Below, in pieces: positions 8,641-16,051 of a stretch of DNA of 64,000 bases. A program made the position numbers and the translations under genes. Location: the NCBI RefSeq assembly GCF_023155745.1, contig NZ_JAKNUS010000001.1, positions 434,001 to 498,000 of the forward strand, read 5' to 3'. The number at the start of each line of letters is the position of its first letter. Positions within the stretch are counted from its first letter, which is position 1. This DNA comes from Microbacterium kunmingense (GTDB lineage: Bacteria; Actinomycetota; Actinomycetes; Actinomycetales; Microbacteriaceae). Below the pieces are notes generated by a model. It had not been told where the DNA came from. It ran no database searches and worked only from the letters and a program-made list of their open reading frames with translations.

Positions 8641-9306
8641 ATGACCACCCCGCCCGATCCCCGCACGTTCTCCGGCATCCAGCACCGGGCGGGCTTCCGC
8701 GTCGCGATCATGTTCGCGGTGTTCGTCGTCGCGACCCTGGTGGTCGGCGTCGCGGGGGAGTGGGTCTTCGCGCCCGCGGTCGGCTGGATCGCGGCGGCGG
8801 CGACCTACATCCTCTGGGTGTGGCTCGGCGTCCTCCGGCTCGGCCCGGCCGAGACCGCCAGCCACGCGACCCGCGAAGACCCGACACAGCCGATCGCCCA
8901 GACGCTCCTGATCGTGGCGACGTTGGCGAGCGTCTTCGCGATCGGACTGCTGCTGGTCGAATCCGGCGCCGTACTGGGGGCCGCGCGGTTCGGGCTGGCT
9001 GCCGCCGCGCTCGCGACCGTCGCAGCATCCTGGTGCCTGGTGCAGACCCTCTTCACGCTCCGCTACGCGGGCATTTACTACCGTCTCGGCGGCGCCGGCA
9101 TCGACTTCAACCAGTCCGAGCCGCCCGAGTATCGCGATTTCGCCTACGTCGCCTTCACCCTGGGCATGACCTACCAGGTCTCCGATACGAGCATCACCAG
9201 CTCGCTCATCCGGCGCCAGGTGCTCCGGCATGCGGTGCTGTCGTTCGTGCTCGGGGTGATCGTCCTCGCGGCCGCGATCAACCTCATCGCGGCGTTGGCC
9301 CGATAG
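8641..9306 (+). CDS. DUF1345-family membrane protein
   Basis: The 221-residue protein has five likely transmembrane segments (about 22-40, 46-66, 95-117, 125-142 and 196-218). The region YRLGGAGIDFNQSEPPEYRDFAYVAFTLGMTYQVSDT contains the YRDFAYVAFTLGMTYQVSDT signature of DUF1345, a family of predicted inner-membrane proteins of unknown function. The ATG at 8641 is the only plausible start for the first segment. The gene is followed 8 bases later by the small phosphatase gene, so the two are probably co-transcribed. Confidence 0.85.
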   Translation: MTTPPDPRTFSGIQHRAGFRVAIMFAVFVVATLVVGVAGEWVFAPAVGWIAAAATYILWVWLGVLRLGPAETASHATREDPTQPIAQTLLIVATLASVFAIGLLLVESGAVLGAARFGLAAAALATVAASWCLVQTLFTLRYAGIYYRLGGAGIDFNQSEPPEYRDFAYVAFTLGMTYQVSDTSITSSLIRRQVLRHAVLSFVLGVIVLAAAINLIAALAR

Positions 9307-9314
9307 GCGTACGG

Positions 9315-9749
9315 ATGACACAGTGGTCGCCCGACCTCGAGGGTGTCGTGACGTTACCGGGCGGTCGGCGCATCCGCGGACGCGCGCTGAGAGACGGCTC
9401 GGCGGGTTTCGAGCCTGCACCCGATTTCGGCCTCTATCTCACGGCACAGTACCACGAGGAGCGCTGGCCGTCACGGTGGATCGCGTGGCCCGACTTCCGC
9501 CTGCCGCGCACGCCGTCAGACGCGATCGCCGCGCTTCGCGAGGCCTACGACCGGTCCGCGACGGAGCGGGTTGAGGTCGCGTGCGACGGCGGCACCGGCC
9601 GCACCGGCACCGCGCTCGCCCTCCTCGCCAGATTCGACGGTGTGCCCGCCGACGAGGCGGTGGCGTGGGTTCGCGCCAACTACCGACCCAGAGCAGTCGA
9701 GACGCCCTGGCAGCGCCGGTTCGTCCGAAGGGTGCACCTCAGCGCATGA
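9315..9749 (+). CDS. Small protein-tyrosine-phosphatase-like protein
   Basis: The 144-residue protein contains a Cx5R phosphatase loop, VACDGGTGRTGTALAL (Cys then five residues then Arg), after a region with the layout of cysteine phosphatases of the dual-specificity or atypical type (WPDFRLPRTPSDAIAALREA). The usual His before the catalytic Cys is replaced by Ala. The predicted general-acid Asp may be in the WPDF loop. It would act in the cytoplasm on a phosphoprotein or small phosphate ester; the substrate is unknown. The ATG at 9315 lies 8 bases after the DUF1345 stop. A much longer open frame covers it but starts within the flavin reductase gene and is not coding. Confidence 0.78.
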   Translation: MTQWSPDLEGVVTLPGGRRIRGRALRDGSAGFEPAPDFGLYLTAQYHEERWPSRWIAWPDFRLPRTPSDAIAALREAYDRSATERVEVACDGGTGRTGTALALLARFDGVPADEAVAWVRANYRPRAVETPWQRRFVRRVHLSA

Positions 9750-9767
9750 ATCCGGCGCCGCGTCCCC

Positions 9768-10190
9768 TCAGTCGTCGACGACCGTGACGGTCACGTCGAT
9801 GTTGCCGCGCGTCGCGTTCGAATACGGGCACACCTGGTGGGCGGCGTCGGCGAGCTGCTGCGCGACCTCACCATCGACACCGGGGACGTTCACCTCGAGC
9901 AGCACGGCGAGCTGGAACCCGCCGTCGCCGTTCGGTCCGAGCGACACCCGCGACCCGACGCTCGAGCCCTCGACCTTCACCTTCTGCGCCCGCGCGACGC
10001 TCTGCAGCGCGCTGTGGAAGCAGGCCGCGTAGCCGGCCGCGAACAGCAACTCGGGGTTGGGGGCGCCGCCGGCGCCGCCGAGCTCCTTCGGGACGCGCAC
10101 GTCGGTGTCGAGAATGCCGTCGGCGGTGCGCACGTGGCCGTCGCGGCCGCCTCCGGTGGCGAGGGCTTCTGCGGTGTAGAGGGCGTTCAT
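9768..10190 (-). CDS. ohr: Organic hydroperoxide resistance protein, Ohr/OsmC family
   Basis: The 140-residue protein shows both catalytic cysteines of the Ohr subfamily: YAACFHSALQSVA and HQVCPYSNATRGNIDV, plus the conserved Arg and Glu regions (VRVPKELGG). Ohr reduces organic and fatty-acid hydroperoxides with lipoyl thiols in the cytoplasm. The frame is open upstream, but the ATG at 10190 gives the family start MNALYTAEALATGG and is preceded by a GAAAGGA site. The divergent neighbour order here is ohrR upstream on the same strand, 53 bases away, with the operator in front of ohrR, so the two are probably read as one unit. Confidence 0.93.
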   Translation of the reverse strand: MNALYTAEALATGGGRDGHVRTADGILDTDVRVPKELGGAGGAPNPELLFAAGYAACFHSALQSVARAQKVKVEGSSVGSRVSLGPNGDGGFQLAVLLEVNVPGVDGEVAQQLADAAHQVCPYSNATRGNIDVTVTVVDD

Positions 10191-10243
10191 GAGTGTCCTT
10201 TCGTGGGGGGAGGAAGAGATGACGGATGCCACGGCGAAACGCG

Positions 10244-10693
10244 TCACGACGCCGCGCGCAGTTCGCCCGCGAGCGCCCGCATGTTCGCGGTGATCGCGTT
10301 CAGCTGCGCGAGCAGCTCGGGCACGCTGCGACCGCTGTCGACGAAGCCGGGCACGAGGCACCCGGCCGCCGCGACGACGTCGGCGTAGACCGATCGCCCC
10401 TCGTCGGTGAGGCTGACCCGCACCACGCGCTCGTCGGCGCCGTCGCGCCGCCGGTCGACAAGTCCGCGCGACTCAAGCCGCCGCAAGAGCGGCGAGAGCG
10501 TCCCCGAGTCGAGGTGGAGTTCCTCGCCGAGCGAGCTCACCGTCCGCTCGCCGGTGGCGAGGACGACCATCGCGAGGTACTGCGGATACGTCAACGACCA
10601 CGGCTTCAACACCTCGCGGTACGCCTGGGTGGTCGCGTGCGACGCGGTGTACATCGCGAAGCAGACGAAGTCGTCGAGCGCAACGGGAGGCAT
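10244..10693 (-). CDS. ohrR: OhrR-type MarR-family peroxide-sensing repressor
   Basis: The protein (149 residues from the ATG at 10693; a TTG two codons earlier is possible) is a winged-helix MarR regulator: LTYPQYLAMVVL, HLDSGTLSPLLRRLESRGLV and RRRDGADERVVRVSLTDEG. The Cys in LDDFVCFAMYTAS matches the reactive N-terminal cysteine of OhrR, oxidised by organic hydroperoxides so that the repressor leaves DNA; the Tyr pair that contacts it can also be placed. It is located immediately upstream of ohr. The near-perfect inverted repeat 11 bases upstream of its start supports autoregulation together with ohr. Confidence 0.92.
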   Translation of the reverse strand: MPPVALDDFVCFAMYTASHATTQAYREVLKPWSLTYPQYLAMVVLATGERTVSSLGEELHLDSGTLSPLLRRLESRGLVDRRRDGADERVVRVSLTDEGRSVYADVVAAAGCLVPGFVDSGRSVPELLAQLNAITANMRALAGELRAAS

Positions 10694-10703
10694 GGCCAAA
10701 GCA

Positions 10704-10728
10704 TTGCACGCAATTCAGTTGTGCGCAA
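10704..10728. promoter_or_regulatory. Putative OhrR operator
   Basis: TTGCACGCAA (10704-10713) and TTGTGCGCAA (10719-10728) form an inverted repeat with 8 of 10 positions matching and a 5-base centre TTCAG. It ends 11 bases before the ohrR ATG, where a repressor would block the promoter or start region. The core resembles the TTGNNNNCAA-type palindromes of actinobacterial OhrR sites. Binding is inferred. Confidence 0.65.
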
Positions 10729-10781
10729 TCCAGTTTCGAACCCAGGCCCCACCGCGCACCCGCGAGGAAATCCGCCTCCAC

Positions 10782-11032
10782 GAGGATGCCGGCCGCGCGA
10801 CCGCGGTGCGGCAGGCCTCGGAGGGTTCGAACCTCTCGCTCGTCGACGTCTCGAAGGACGGGCTGGATGCCACGGTGCAGGCCGTTCGCGACGCCGCCCC
10901 CGACGCGAAGCTGGTGACCGCGGCGAGGCTCCCGAGATCGCGTCGGTCGTCGCGTTCCTGCTGTCGGATGACGCGTCGTACGTCAACGCGACGGTGATCC
11001 CGATCGACGGCGGGCAGTCGGCGAAGTACTGA
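10782..11032 (+). pseudogene. SDR (glucose-1-dehydrogenase-like) gene with its middle deleted
   Basis: In one frame the sequence reads GRATAVRQASEGSNLSLVDV and DGLDATVQAVRDAAPDAKL, the N-terminal Rossmann part of a short-chain dehydrogenase. At about 10918-10926 it jumps, in another frame, to EAPEIASVVAFLLSDDASYV and NATVIPIDGGQSAKY, the last 35 residues of the same family. The glycine motif at the very start, the catalytic Ser-Tyr-Lys region and about 140 residues in between are missing. The missing central part resembles the SDR fragment at about 43.25-43.58 kb. Non-functional. Confidence 0.72.
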
Positions 11033-11045
11033 CCTGAGCGGTGAA

Positions 11046-11080
11046 GACCACCCCGGCCCGAGAATCGGACCGGGGTGGTC
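11046..11080 (+). terminator. Rho-independent-like hairpin
   Basis: GACCACCCCGG (11046-11056) pairs perfectly with CCGGGGTGGTC (11070-11080) around a 13-base loop. It lies 14 bases after the stop of the SDR relic, where it would have ended that gene, and 28 bases from the stop of the small minus-strand gene at 11108, so it can serve both directions. Confidence 0.75.
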
Positions 11081-11107
11081 TGTTGCGGAGGGGAGACCGA
11101 CCGTCTC

Positions 11108-11233
11108 CTAGCGCGACTTACGCGGCCGCACCGACTCTGCTGCGGCCTTCGCGCGCTTCACCTCCCGCTTCTCCTTCAGGGAGAGTTTCGGTTCCTTCTT
11201 GACGTTGACCTTTTGTGGCGTTTTCCCCGCCAT
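11108..11233 (-). CDS. Small basic protein of unknown function (41 residues)
   Basis: A short minus-strand frame encodes 41 residues, starting MAGKTPQKVNVKKEPKLSLK and ending with VRPRKSR. About a third of the residues are Lys or Arg, and a helical stretch with KEKREVKRAKAA is likely. A purine-rich AGAAGGGA site lies about 12 bases ahead of the ATG, and the frame ends close to a hairpin. Short highly basic proteins of this kind are frequent in related actinobacteria. A nucleic-acid contact is possible but not shown. Confidence 0.6.
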   Translation of the reverse strand: MAGKTPQKVNVKKEPKLSLKEKREVKRAKAAAESVRPRKSR

Positions 11234-11343
11234 GGCGATGCACGCTTCCCTTCTTCAGCTGGCGTGTTCCGGCCCGACGGGCCGGCGTGTGCGATGGGTG
11301 TGGTCATTCAGCGATCAGGTCTGCCTCCTTCTCGGGTCGGATC

Positions 11344-11508
11344 TCAGCCCAGCGCGAGCCACTTAGACCACGGCGCCGGGGCGACGCGTGGGGAGGGGTG
11401 CACGGCATCTGCCTGGGAGGCGGCGCGGGCAGCGGCGGTGCGGCGTCGTCGTGTCAGCACGCGATGCACGGTGCGTGGGGTGGCGGTCGCGGGAGTGGTG
11501 GTGAGCAT
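11344..11508 (-). CDS. Small unknown protein (54 residues)
   Basis: The protein starts MLTTTPATATPRTVHRVLTR, has a run of arginines (TRRRRTAAARAA) and ends PWSKWLALG. The start is chosen at 11508 because an AAAGGAG site lies 6 bases before it; the frame is open upstream to 11550, but that would overlap the next gene. It is located downstream of the gene at 11543-12079 with a 35-base gap and probably shares its transcript. I do not recognise the family. Confidence 0.5.
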   Translation of the reverse strand: MLTTTPATATPRTVHRVLTRRRRTAAARAASQADAVHPSPRVAPAPWSKWLALG

Positions 11509-11542
11509 GAGGGCTCCTTTCGTCGAGAGGTGTGTGCGCGGG

Positions 11543-12079
11543 TCAGACATAGGCGTTCGTGCCGAGGTCGCCGATCGGAGCGCGGGCGATGTCCGTCCAG
11601 CGCAGGGCGATGCCGCCGTCCAGGCACTCGCGTTGACGGACCCGTGCGGTCAGGCGTTCAGCGAGGCGTGCGCCGTCGTCGCAGCGTCCGATGAGCACTG
11701 CGGTGATGATGATCGTGCGGGCGTAGGCCTGCTCGAGGCGGGAATGGATGCGACGGGCGACGGCGTCGCACGTGCGCAGCAGACTCTCGTCGGCGGAGAC
11801 CGGTGAGTCGCTCTCAGCGAGCACGACGTGCTCCAGCCGCCGAAGTCGTCCGGCAAGCGTCACGCACTGCAGCTCGGTGTCGCGGAGCACAGTGCGCAGT
11901 TGGCGGCGATTCCGCAGTTGTGTGATGTCGACGCCGATGACCACCGCTCGGTGGCCGCAGGTCACCTCGTGTTCGCTGTCGACCGCGAGGGCTTCCGGCG
12001 CTGATCGCATCGCCGTCAGGCAGTCGAGCGGGTCGCCGATGACGGCGATCGGTGGCGTGACTCTAACGTCGGTCGACAT
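11543..12079 (-). CDS. Unknown protein downstream of a DksA/TraR-like gene
   Basis: The 178-residue protein starts MSTDVRVTPPIAVIGDPLDC and shows no motif I can assign. The middle (QLRTVLRDTELQCVTLAGRLR, then LRTCDAVARRIHSRLEQAYA) is likely helical, and the end (GGIALRWTDIARAPIGDL) may be a strand pair. No signal peptide or membrane segment is seen. The ATG at 12079 overlaps the stop of the DksA/TraR-like gene by 17 bases, which indicates translational coupling and a joint role, perhaps in stress response. The frame is open further upstream, but that part is antisense-like Arg/Ser-rich sequence. Confidence 0.65.
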   Translation of the reverse strand: MSTDVRVTPPIAVIGDPLDCLTAMRSAPEALAVDSEHEVTCGHRAVVIGVDITQLRNRRQLRTVLRDTELQCVTLAGRLRRLEHVVLAESDSPVSADESLLRTCDAVARRIHSRLEQAYARTIIITAVLIGRCDDGARLAERLTARVRQRECLDGGIALRWTDIARAPIGDLGTNAYV

Positions 12080-12389
12080 TGCGCTGACAATCGATGCAGT
12101 TCTCGGCGTACGGCATGACGTCGAGTCGGGCCGCGACGATTGTGCCGCCGCATCGGATGCAGCGGCCGTACGTCCCCGCTTCGAGCCGATCAAGGGCGGC
12201 GGTGATCTGTTCCATCACCCGCTGGGTGGACTGCGCGGTCGCCCACGACACGGGGTCGACGTTCGGCGCAGCGGTCGGGCTGACATCGCGCAGGATGGCT
12301 TCTCGCTCGCGAAGCTGCTCCTGAAGAAAATGGCGAATGCGTGCGTGGTCGACTTTCGGTGCGGGTCGAGATGTGGTGTTCAAGGGCAT
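12063..12389 (-). CDS. TraR/DksA-family zinc-finger protein
   Basis: The 108-residue protein has an N-terminal coiled-coil-forming region (RIRHFLQEQLREREAIL, then VMEQITAALDRLEAGTYG) and a C-terminal C4 zinc finger: CIRCGG, then 16 residues later CIDC. This is the TraR/DksA arrangement. Such proteins enter the RNA polymerase secondary channel or serve as general regulators; the acidic coiled-coil tip of true DksA cannot be confirmed. The ATG at 12389 is chosen because a TTGGAG site precedes it by 6 bases; the upstream extension has no support. It overlaps the next gene by 17 bases. Confidence 0.87.
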   Translation of the reverse strand: MPLNTTSRPAPKVDHARIRHFLQEQLREREAILRDVSPTAAPNVDPVSWATAQSTQRVMEQITAALDRLEAGTYGRCIRCGGTIVAARLDVMPYAENCIDCQRNVDRR

Positions 12390-12508
12390 GAGAAACTCCA
12401 AGAAAGGGGATCGCTGAAGAATGCGGAGAGGGCGCGGAGGGCATATGAAAAATGCGCCGCATATGCGACGCGCCAAGAGCCGAAAAGGCCCGATGAAGAA
12501 TGGACCGA

Positions 12509-12673
12509 TCAGGGCGGCGCGCGGCGGGTGGAAAGCTGAGGAGAAACCGCTTCTGCAGCGGTGATCCGTGGCGGGAGAACCTCATGGCGGGCTCCTGCAA
12601 TGTCCAGGGCGGCCCGCACAACGCCAGCGTTGCGCCGAAGCGCTGCGCCGGTGAGAGGGGCTGTCGTGAACAT
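12509..12673 (-). CDS. Possible small protein (54 residues)
   Basis: A minus-strand frame with start MFTTAPLTGAALRRNAGVVR encodes 54 Ala/Arg-rich residues. An AT-rich promoter-like zone (12680-12745, with runs of A on the plus strand) lies just upstream, and the size and composition resemble the small protein at 11344-11508. The ribosome site is weak. No family is recognised, so it may be non-coding. Confidence 0.3.
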   Translation of the reverse strand: MFTTAPLTGAALRRNAGVVRAALDIAGARHEVLPPRITAAEAVSPQLSTRRAPP

Positions 12674-12906
12674 GCCCTCACCATAGCCCGGAAAAAGAAA
12701 AAGGCAAGTCGGCACCTTTTCGTCGGATAATTTCTTTGGCGCGAGGGTGGAATTCATGGCGGGATGACTCCGACCTCGTCAGTTGAAGGGGAAATCGGGT
12801 GCGGGCAAAACGGTGACGCGAGTGATTTGCGGTCGGCGCTTCCGTCAGGGACATGTGCGGGCCGTCGGTGCATCCGGCATGCGCGCCTGTCCCCGGTCGA
12901 CGAGTC

Positions 12907-14412
12907 TCAGAAGGGTGCGACGCCGTATCCGCCGTCGTCGGTGGGGACGAAGGCGACGCGAGAGGGTGGGTGGCTGTCGTAGGTCTTCCCGCCGGGGCTG
13001 GTGAATTTCAGGATGCCGCCGGGCAGTTGCTCGACGTGCCAGTTGGTCGCGTGTTTCAGCGTGTGGTGTCGGGCGCATTCGTTGCAGAGGTTGTCGTTGC
13101 AACTCTTCCCACCCAGGGCGAAGTCCTTCGAATGATCGATGTGACAGAGTCTCGCCGGCCTTCGACAACCCGGCGTTCGACACGTCACATCCCGGGCGTT
13201 GAGGTATCGGGTTTGCGAGGGATGCAACTGGTACCGGTCGACGGCGGTGACGACGCCGGTGATGGGGTCGGTCATCACCCGCTCCCACACCCGGGCGGTT
13301 CCGGCCATCCGCCTCGCGGTCTCCGGATCGATCGGGGTAACCCCGTTCAACTCCGCCCCCGAGTTCGTCACCCCCGTCAATGTGGTGATAGGGATGGTGA
13401 TCTGCACCTCCGCCCGGATCGCGCCGAGCCCACCGCCGGTGGTGGCGGGATCGGTGGGATCGATCACCGGGGAACCTGCGAGGAGCATGTCCAGGGCCAG
13501 GTCGCAGCGGATCTCATCCAGGGTCCGCTCATCGAACCACGGCTCCGCATCCTCACCCGGCCCGTCGCCTTCGTCGCCGAGTCCAAACGCTGCCCCCGAA
13601 CCATCGCCACCGTCCGACCCGGCACCGGCGTCCGACCCGGCACCGGCGCCCGCCGGCGCGGTGGCGTAGGCGCGTCGCTTGGCGCGGTCGACGTCTTTAA
13701 TGGTGGTGCCCTGGGTGGTGAGGCGGTGGTAGGCGCCGTGGATGTAGACGTTCCCGCCCACGATCGTCAACGCCGACAGGGTGTCATCCAGATCGGTGAC
13801 CCACACCCGCCGCTGCCGGATCGCGGTGTCATGCCGTTCCTGCAACGGCCGCGGGTCCAACACTTCCGCGCGCTGGCGGGCGTACTTCTTCGTCCGCGGC
13901 ACCGTCTGCCGCTCCGCCTCCACCAACACGATCCGCTCGAACGAGGCCCGATCCACCGGATCCTCGATCACCCGGCCGGCGTCCTGGATCACCTGCGCAT
14001 GCGCCCGACTGACACGCCCCTCCTCGAGGGCCGCCATCGTCTGCGGGAACAGCTCGACCAGCTCGTGCGCGTCATGCATCTGCGACTGCATCGACCGGTC
14101 ATTCACCCGCACCGCCATCCCCAGCTCGAGCGCCATGGACCGCAGCGGCATGTCCCGCTCTCGCGAGGACACCGACCCGATCCGCGACCGCTGCTCCACC
14201 GTCAACGCATACGCCTCCGCCAGCAGCCGCGTCTTCTCCGCCGCGATCTTCGCCTCAGCCCGCTGCAACCGAGCCAGCCGATCCGCGAACACCCCGGCGC
14301 GCTTCTCCTCCGCCCGCCGCCGCTGCTCGTCCGCGTCCACTGGTACCCCGTCTCGATGACCTACCCACATCATCGCAGAGGGTTCCGACATTGACTCCGG
14401 TACGGTAGCCAT
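12907..14412 (-). CDS. DUF222/13E12-type HNH endonuclease-domain protein
   Basis: The 501-residue protein has the long helical DUF222 region (about 10-360), with a low-complexity Gly/Ala/Asp linker near 250-285, and a C-terminal HNH motif at about 415-460: DVTCRTPGCRRPARLCHIDH, then a Cys/His array ending HHTLKH. These proteins occur in many paralogous copies in actinobacteria (13E12 repeat family) and are predicted nucleases, possibly linked to mobile DNA; their role is unproven. The frame extends to 14469, but the ATG at 14412 or the one at 14391 are more likely starts. An AT-rich spacer lies upstream. The gene stands alone. Confidence 0.88.
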   Translation of the reverse strand: MATVPESMSEPSAMMWVGHRDGVPVDADEQRRRAEEKRAGVFADRLARLQRAEAKIAAEKTRLLAEAYALTVEQRSRIGSVSSRERDMPLRSMALELGMAVRVNDRSMQSQMHDAHELVELFPQTMAALEEGRVSRAHAQVIQDAGRVIEDPVDRASFERIVLVEAERQTVPRTKKYARQRAEVLDPRPLQERHDTAIRQRRVWVTDLDDTLSALTIVGGNVYIHGAYHRLTTQGTTIKDVDRAKRRAYATAPAGAGAGSDAGAGSDGGDGSGAAFGLGDEGDGPGEDAEPWFDERTLDEIRCDLALDMLLAGSPVIDPTDPATTGGGLGAIRAEVQITIPITTLTGVTNSGAELNGVTPIDPETARRMAGTARVWERVMTDPITGVVTAVDRYQLHPSQTRYLNARDVTCRTPGCRRPARLCHIDHSKDFALGGKSCNDNLCNECARHHTLKHATNWHVEQLPGGILKFTSPGGKTYDSHPPSRVAFVPTDDGGYGVAPF

Positions 14413-14542
14413 CAAATAGAAGAAAAATACGAGATACCTGCGGCTGTTCTTCCTTGCGGCGCCCGCCACAAGAGCCCGTCAACCCGAGAACAGTCGCGGG
14501 ATCGACGCCGGTCGCAGGCTGATCGGGCTTGGGGCCGTCAAT

Positions 14543-14648
14543 CTAGCTGTTTGATGGCCAGACATCTATCCCGGCGGCCGGTGCAGCGTCGGCAAGTCGC
14601 GCATCGAGGGTGGCGAGAGCTGAACCGGTGCGTTCTGCACGCGTCGCA
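14543..14648 (-). pseudogene. PIN-type toxin, C-terminal relic
   Basis: Directly after the antitoxin-like frame ends, a second minus-strand frame reads ERTGSALATLDARLADAAPA and closes a few residues later at 14543. The T-L-D-x-R-L-A pattern is the usual last strand and helix of PIN-domain ribonucleases, holding the last acidic residue of the active site. The N-terminal 100 residues with the other acidic residues are missing, so the toxin is dead. The call rests on a short match and on the antitoxin next to it. Confidence 0.5.
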
Positions 14649-14895
14649 TCAGTGCCGGCGGCCGTCCTCGACCAGGGAGCGGACCTCGACATGATCATCG
14701 CCGAGCGCGGCGCGGAAGGCCCGCATCTCGTGAGCGAGGTCGGGGGCCTCTGCTCGTGGCGGCGTCGCCGACACGAGCTTCGCAACCGGGCGTCCATGCT
14801 TGGTGATGGTGATCTCGTCGCCACCCGCGGCGCGCTCCAGCAGCCTGGATAGGTGGGTCTTCGCTTCATGGGCACTGACACTGGACGTGGAAACA
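14649..14895 (-). pseudogene. Phd/YefM-family antitoxin without a start codon
   Basis: One minus-strand frame reads SSVSAHEAKTHLSRLLERAA, then GGDEITITKHGRPVAKLV, the conserved DNA-binding half of Phd/YefM antitoxins, followed by a toxin-neutralising tail up to the stop at 14651-14649. No ATG, GTG or TTG occurs in this frame between the preceding stop near 14967 and the homology. An ATG at 14896 is one base out of frame, so a small indel has probably removed the start. The stop meets the toxin relic. Confidence 0.6.
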
Positions 14896-15010
14896 TGACT
14901 AGTCGAAGACTGGTCGATCTGCCATGTTCGAAAAGAGGATGACGCCTCCGAGGCGTCGTCGGTCTAGGGAACCAGTTGTCGACAGTCACGCCTATGGGCA
15001 GGCCACAGCC

Positions 15011-15823
15011 TCAGATGCAGAGCGGGTCGCCCAGATCGATCCGCTTCCCGTCGACCGTGAAGCTGCCCTCGGCGCACAGGAGGGTGTCGGGGCTCGGACG
15101 AACGACAAGGGTCGTGTACGCCCCCTGCACATTGTGCTCCGTCGCCTCCTGGCGATCGGGCCCGTTCGGCGCGGTCTCGGGGTAGATGGCGATGGTGACG
15201 GTGTTGCCCTGGCCGAGACCGTCGTACCGCGTGATGCGGCCCCACCCCGCCTGGCACTTGTCCGACCAAACGATCTCGAGAAGCGAGTTGTCGGCGCGTG
15301 TGTCGCCGGTCGCCACCCGCGCATCCTCGACGCACGCCGTCAGCGCGGGATCCTCGCCCGTCGCCACGGAGATCTGCGGCGCGCCGGGACCGGCCGCGAG
15401 CGCGTTCGTCACGATGAGCGTCGTCGTGATCGCCGATCCCGCGACGCCGGCGAGGAACGTCCCCGTCGCGAGCAGAACAGCCGCGCGCCGAGACATTCCC
15501 GCCGTCGCGGGACGGGACGGCGAGGCCACCTCGACATCAATCGTGTCCCTGCGCGCGCCAATCGCAGCGAGCGCGTCGCGCCGGTCGAGCCACGGGCCGG
15601 GGTCCTCGCCGCACGCCCTCACGATGCCGTCGACCGTTCTCGCCGTCGGCAGCTTGGCCCCGTTGAAGGCCTCGGACAGGACTGTCCGGGAAATGCCGGT
15701 TTCCGCCTGAAGGCGAGCAAGTGTCGGGTTGTCCGCCTGCAGCCGGAGCCTGCCGAGATCTCGAGCGAACTGCTGGATCGAGTCGCTGCTGCCTTCGCCC
15801 TCGACGTGCTCCGATTCCGCCAC
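15011..15823 (-). CDS. Membrane-anchored HTH protein with a DUF2690-like extracellular domain
   Basis: The 270-residue protein starts, by my choice, at the GTG at 15823 (VAESEHVEGEG), which has a GAGGGGG site 6 bases upstream; the open frame runs further but without support. Residues about 12-75 form an XRE-like HTH (LARLQAETGISRTVLSEAF, then NGAKLPTARTVDGIVRACGE). One transmembrane segment follows at about 115-140 (AAVLLATGTFLAGVAGSA). The rest has the pattern of DUF2690 domains (two Cys, ACVEDARVATG, then TVTIAIYPETA). Such proteins, known mostly in Streptomyces-like genomes, are thought to link an outside signal to a DNA-binding or protein-binding head. Confidence 0.75.
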   Translation of the reverse strand: MAESEHVEGEGSSDSIQQFARDLGRLRLQADNPTLARLQAETGISRTVLSEAFNGAKLPTARTVDGIVRACGEDPGPWLDRRDALAAIGARRDTIDVEVASPSRPATAGMSRRAAVLLATGTFLAGVAGSAITTTLIVTNALAAGPGAPQISVATGEDPALTACVEDARVATGDTRADNSLLEIVWSDKCQAGWGRITRYDGLGQGNTVTIAIYPETAPNGPDRQEATEHNVQGAYTTLVVRPSPDTLLCAEGSFTVDGKRIDLGDPLCI

Positions 15824-16051
15824 GGGCCCCCCTCTGTCGCGTTCTTCGTGCGCTGCCCCGAGCGCCACAGTATGTATACCAGTGAATGCGACCCACGCTG
15901 GTAAGCGGTTGTCGAATCGGGTTCGAGGCGGACGGAAACGCGCGAATCCTCCGTTCCGTGCACTTCCTGCGCATCGGCCGAGGGCAGATGCGCAACGCTT
16001 ATTCGTGCCCGAGATCTGGGGACCGGTCGTCATGGCGACCGAGGGCATTGG

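Noticed and set aside
8085..9749. A 554-codon plus-strand frame
   Set aside because: Only the last 144 codons (from 9315) are real, as the Cx5R phosphatase. The rest shadows the flavin reductase and DUF1345 genes.
10812..10835. GGTTCGAACC motif resembling a tRNA T-arm
   Set aside because: It codes for Gly-Ser-Asn in the SDR relic, and no acceptor stem, D-arm or anticodon arm can be folded around it. A similar motif near 44329 is also coding.
12190..12684. A 164-codon minus-strand frame over the DksA-like gene and its upstream region
   Set aside because: It is the alternative frame of the DksA/TraR-like gene, with no ribosome site or family; the zinc-finger frame is clearly the coding one.
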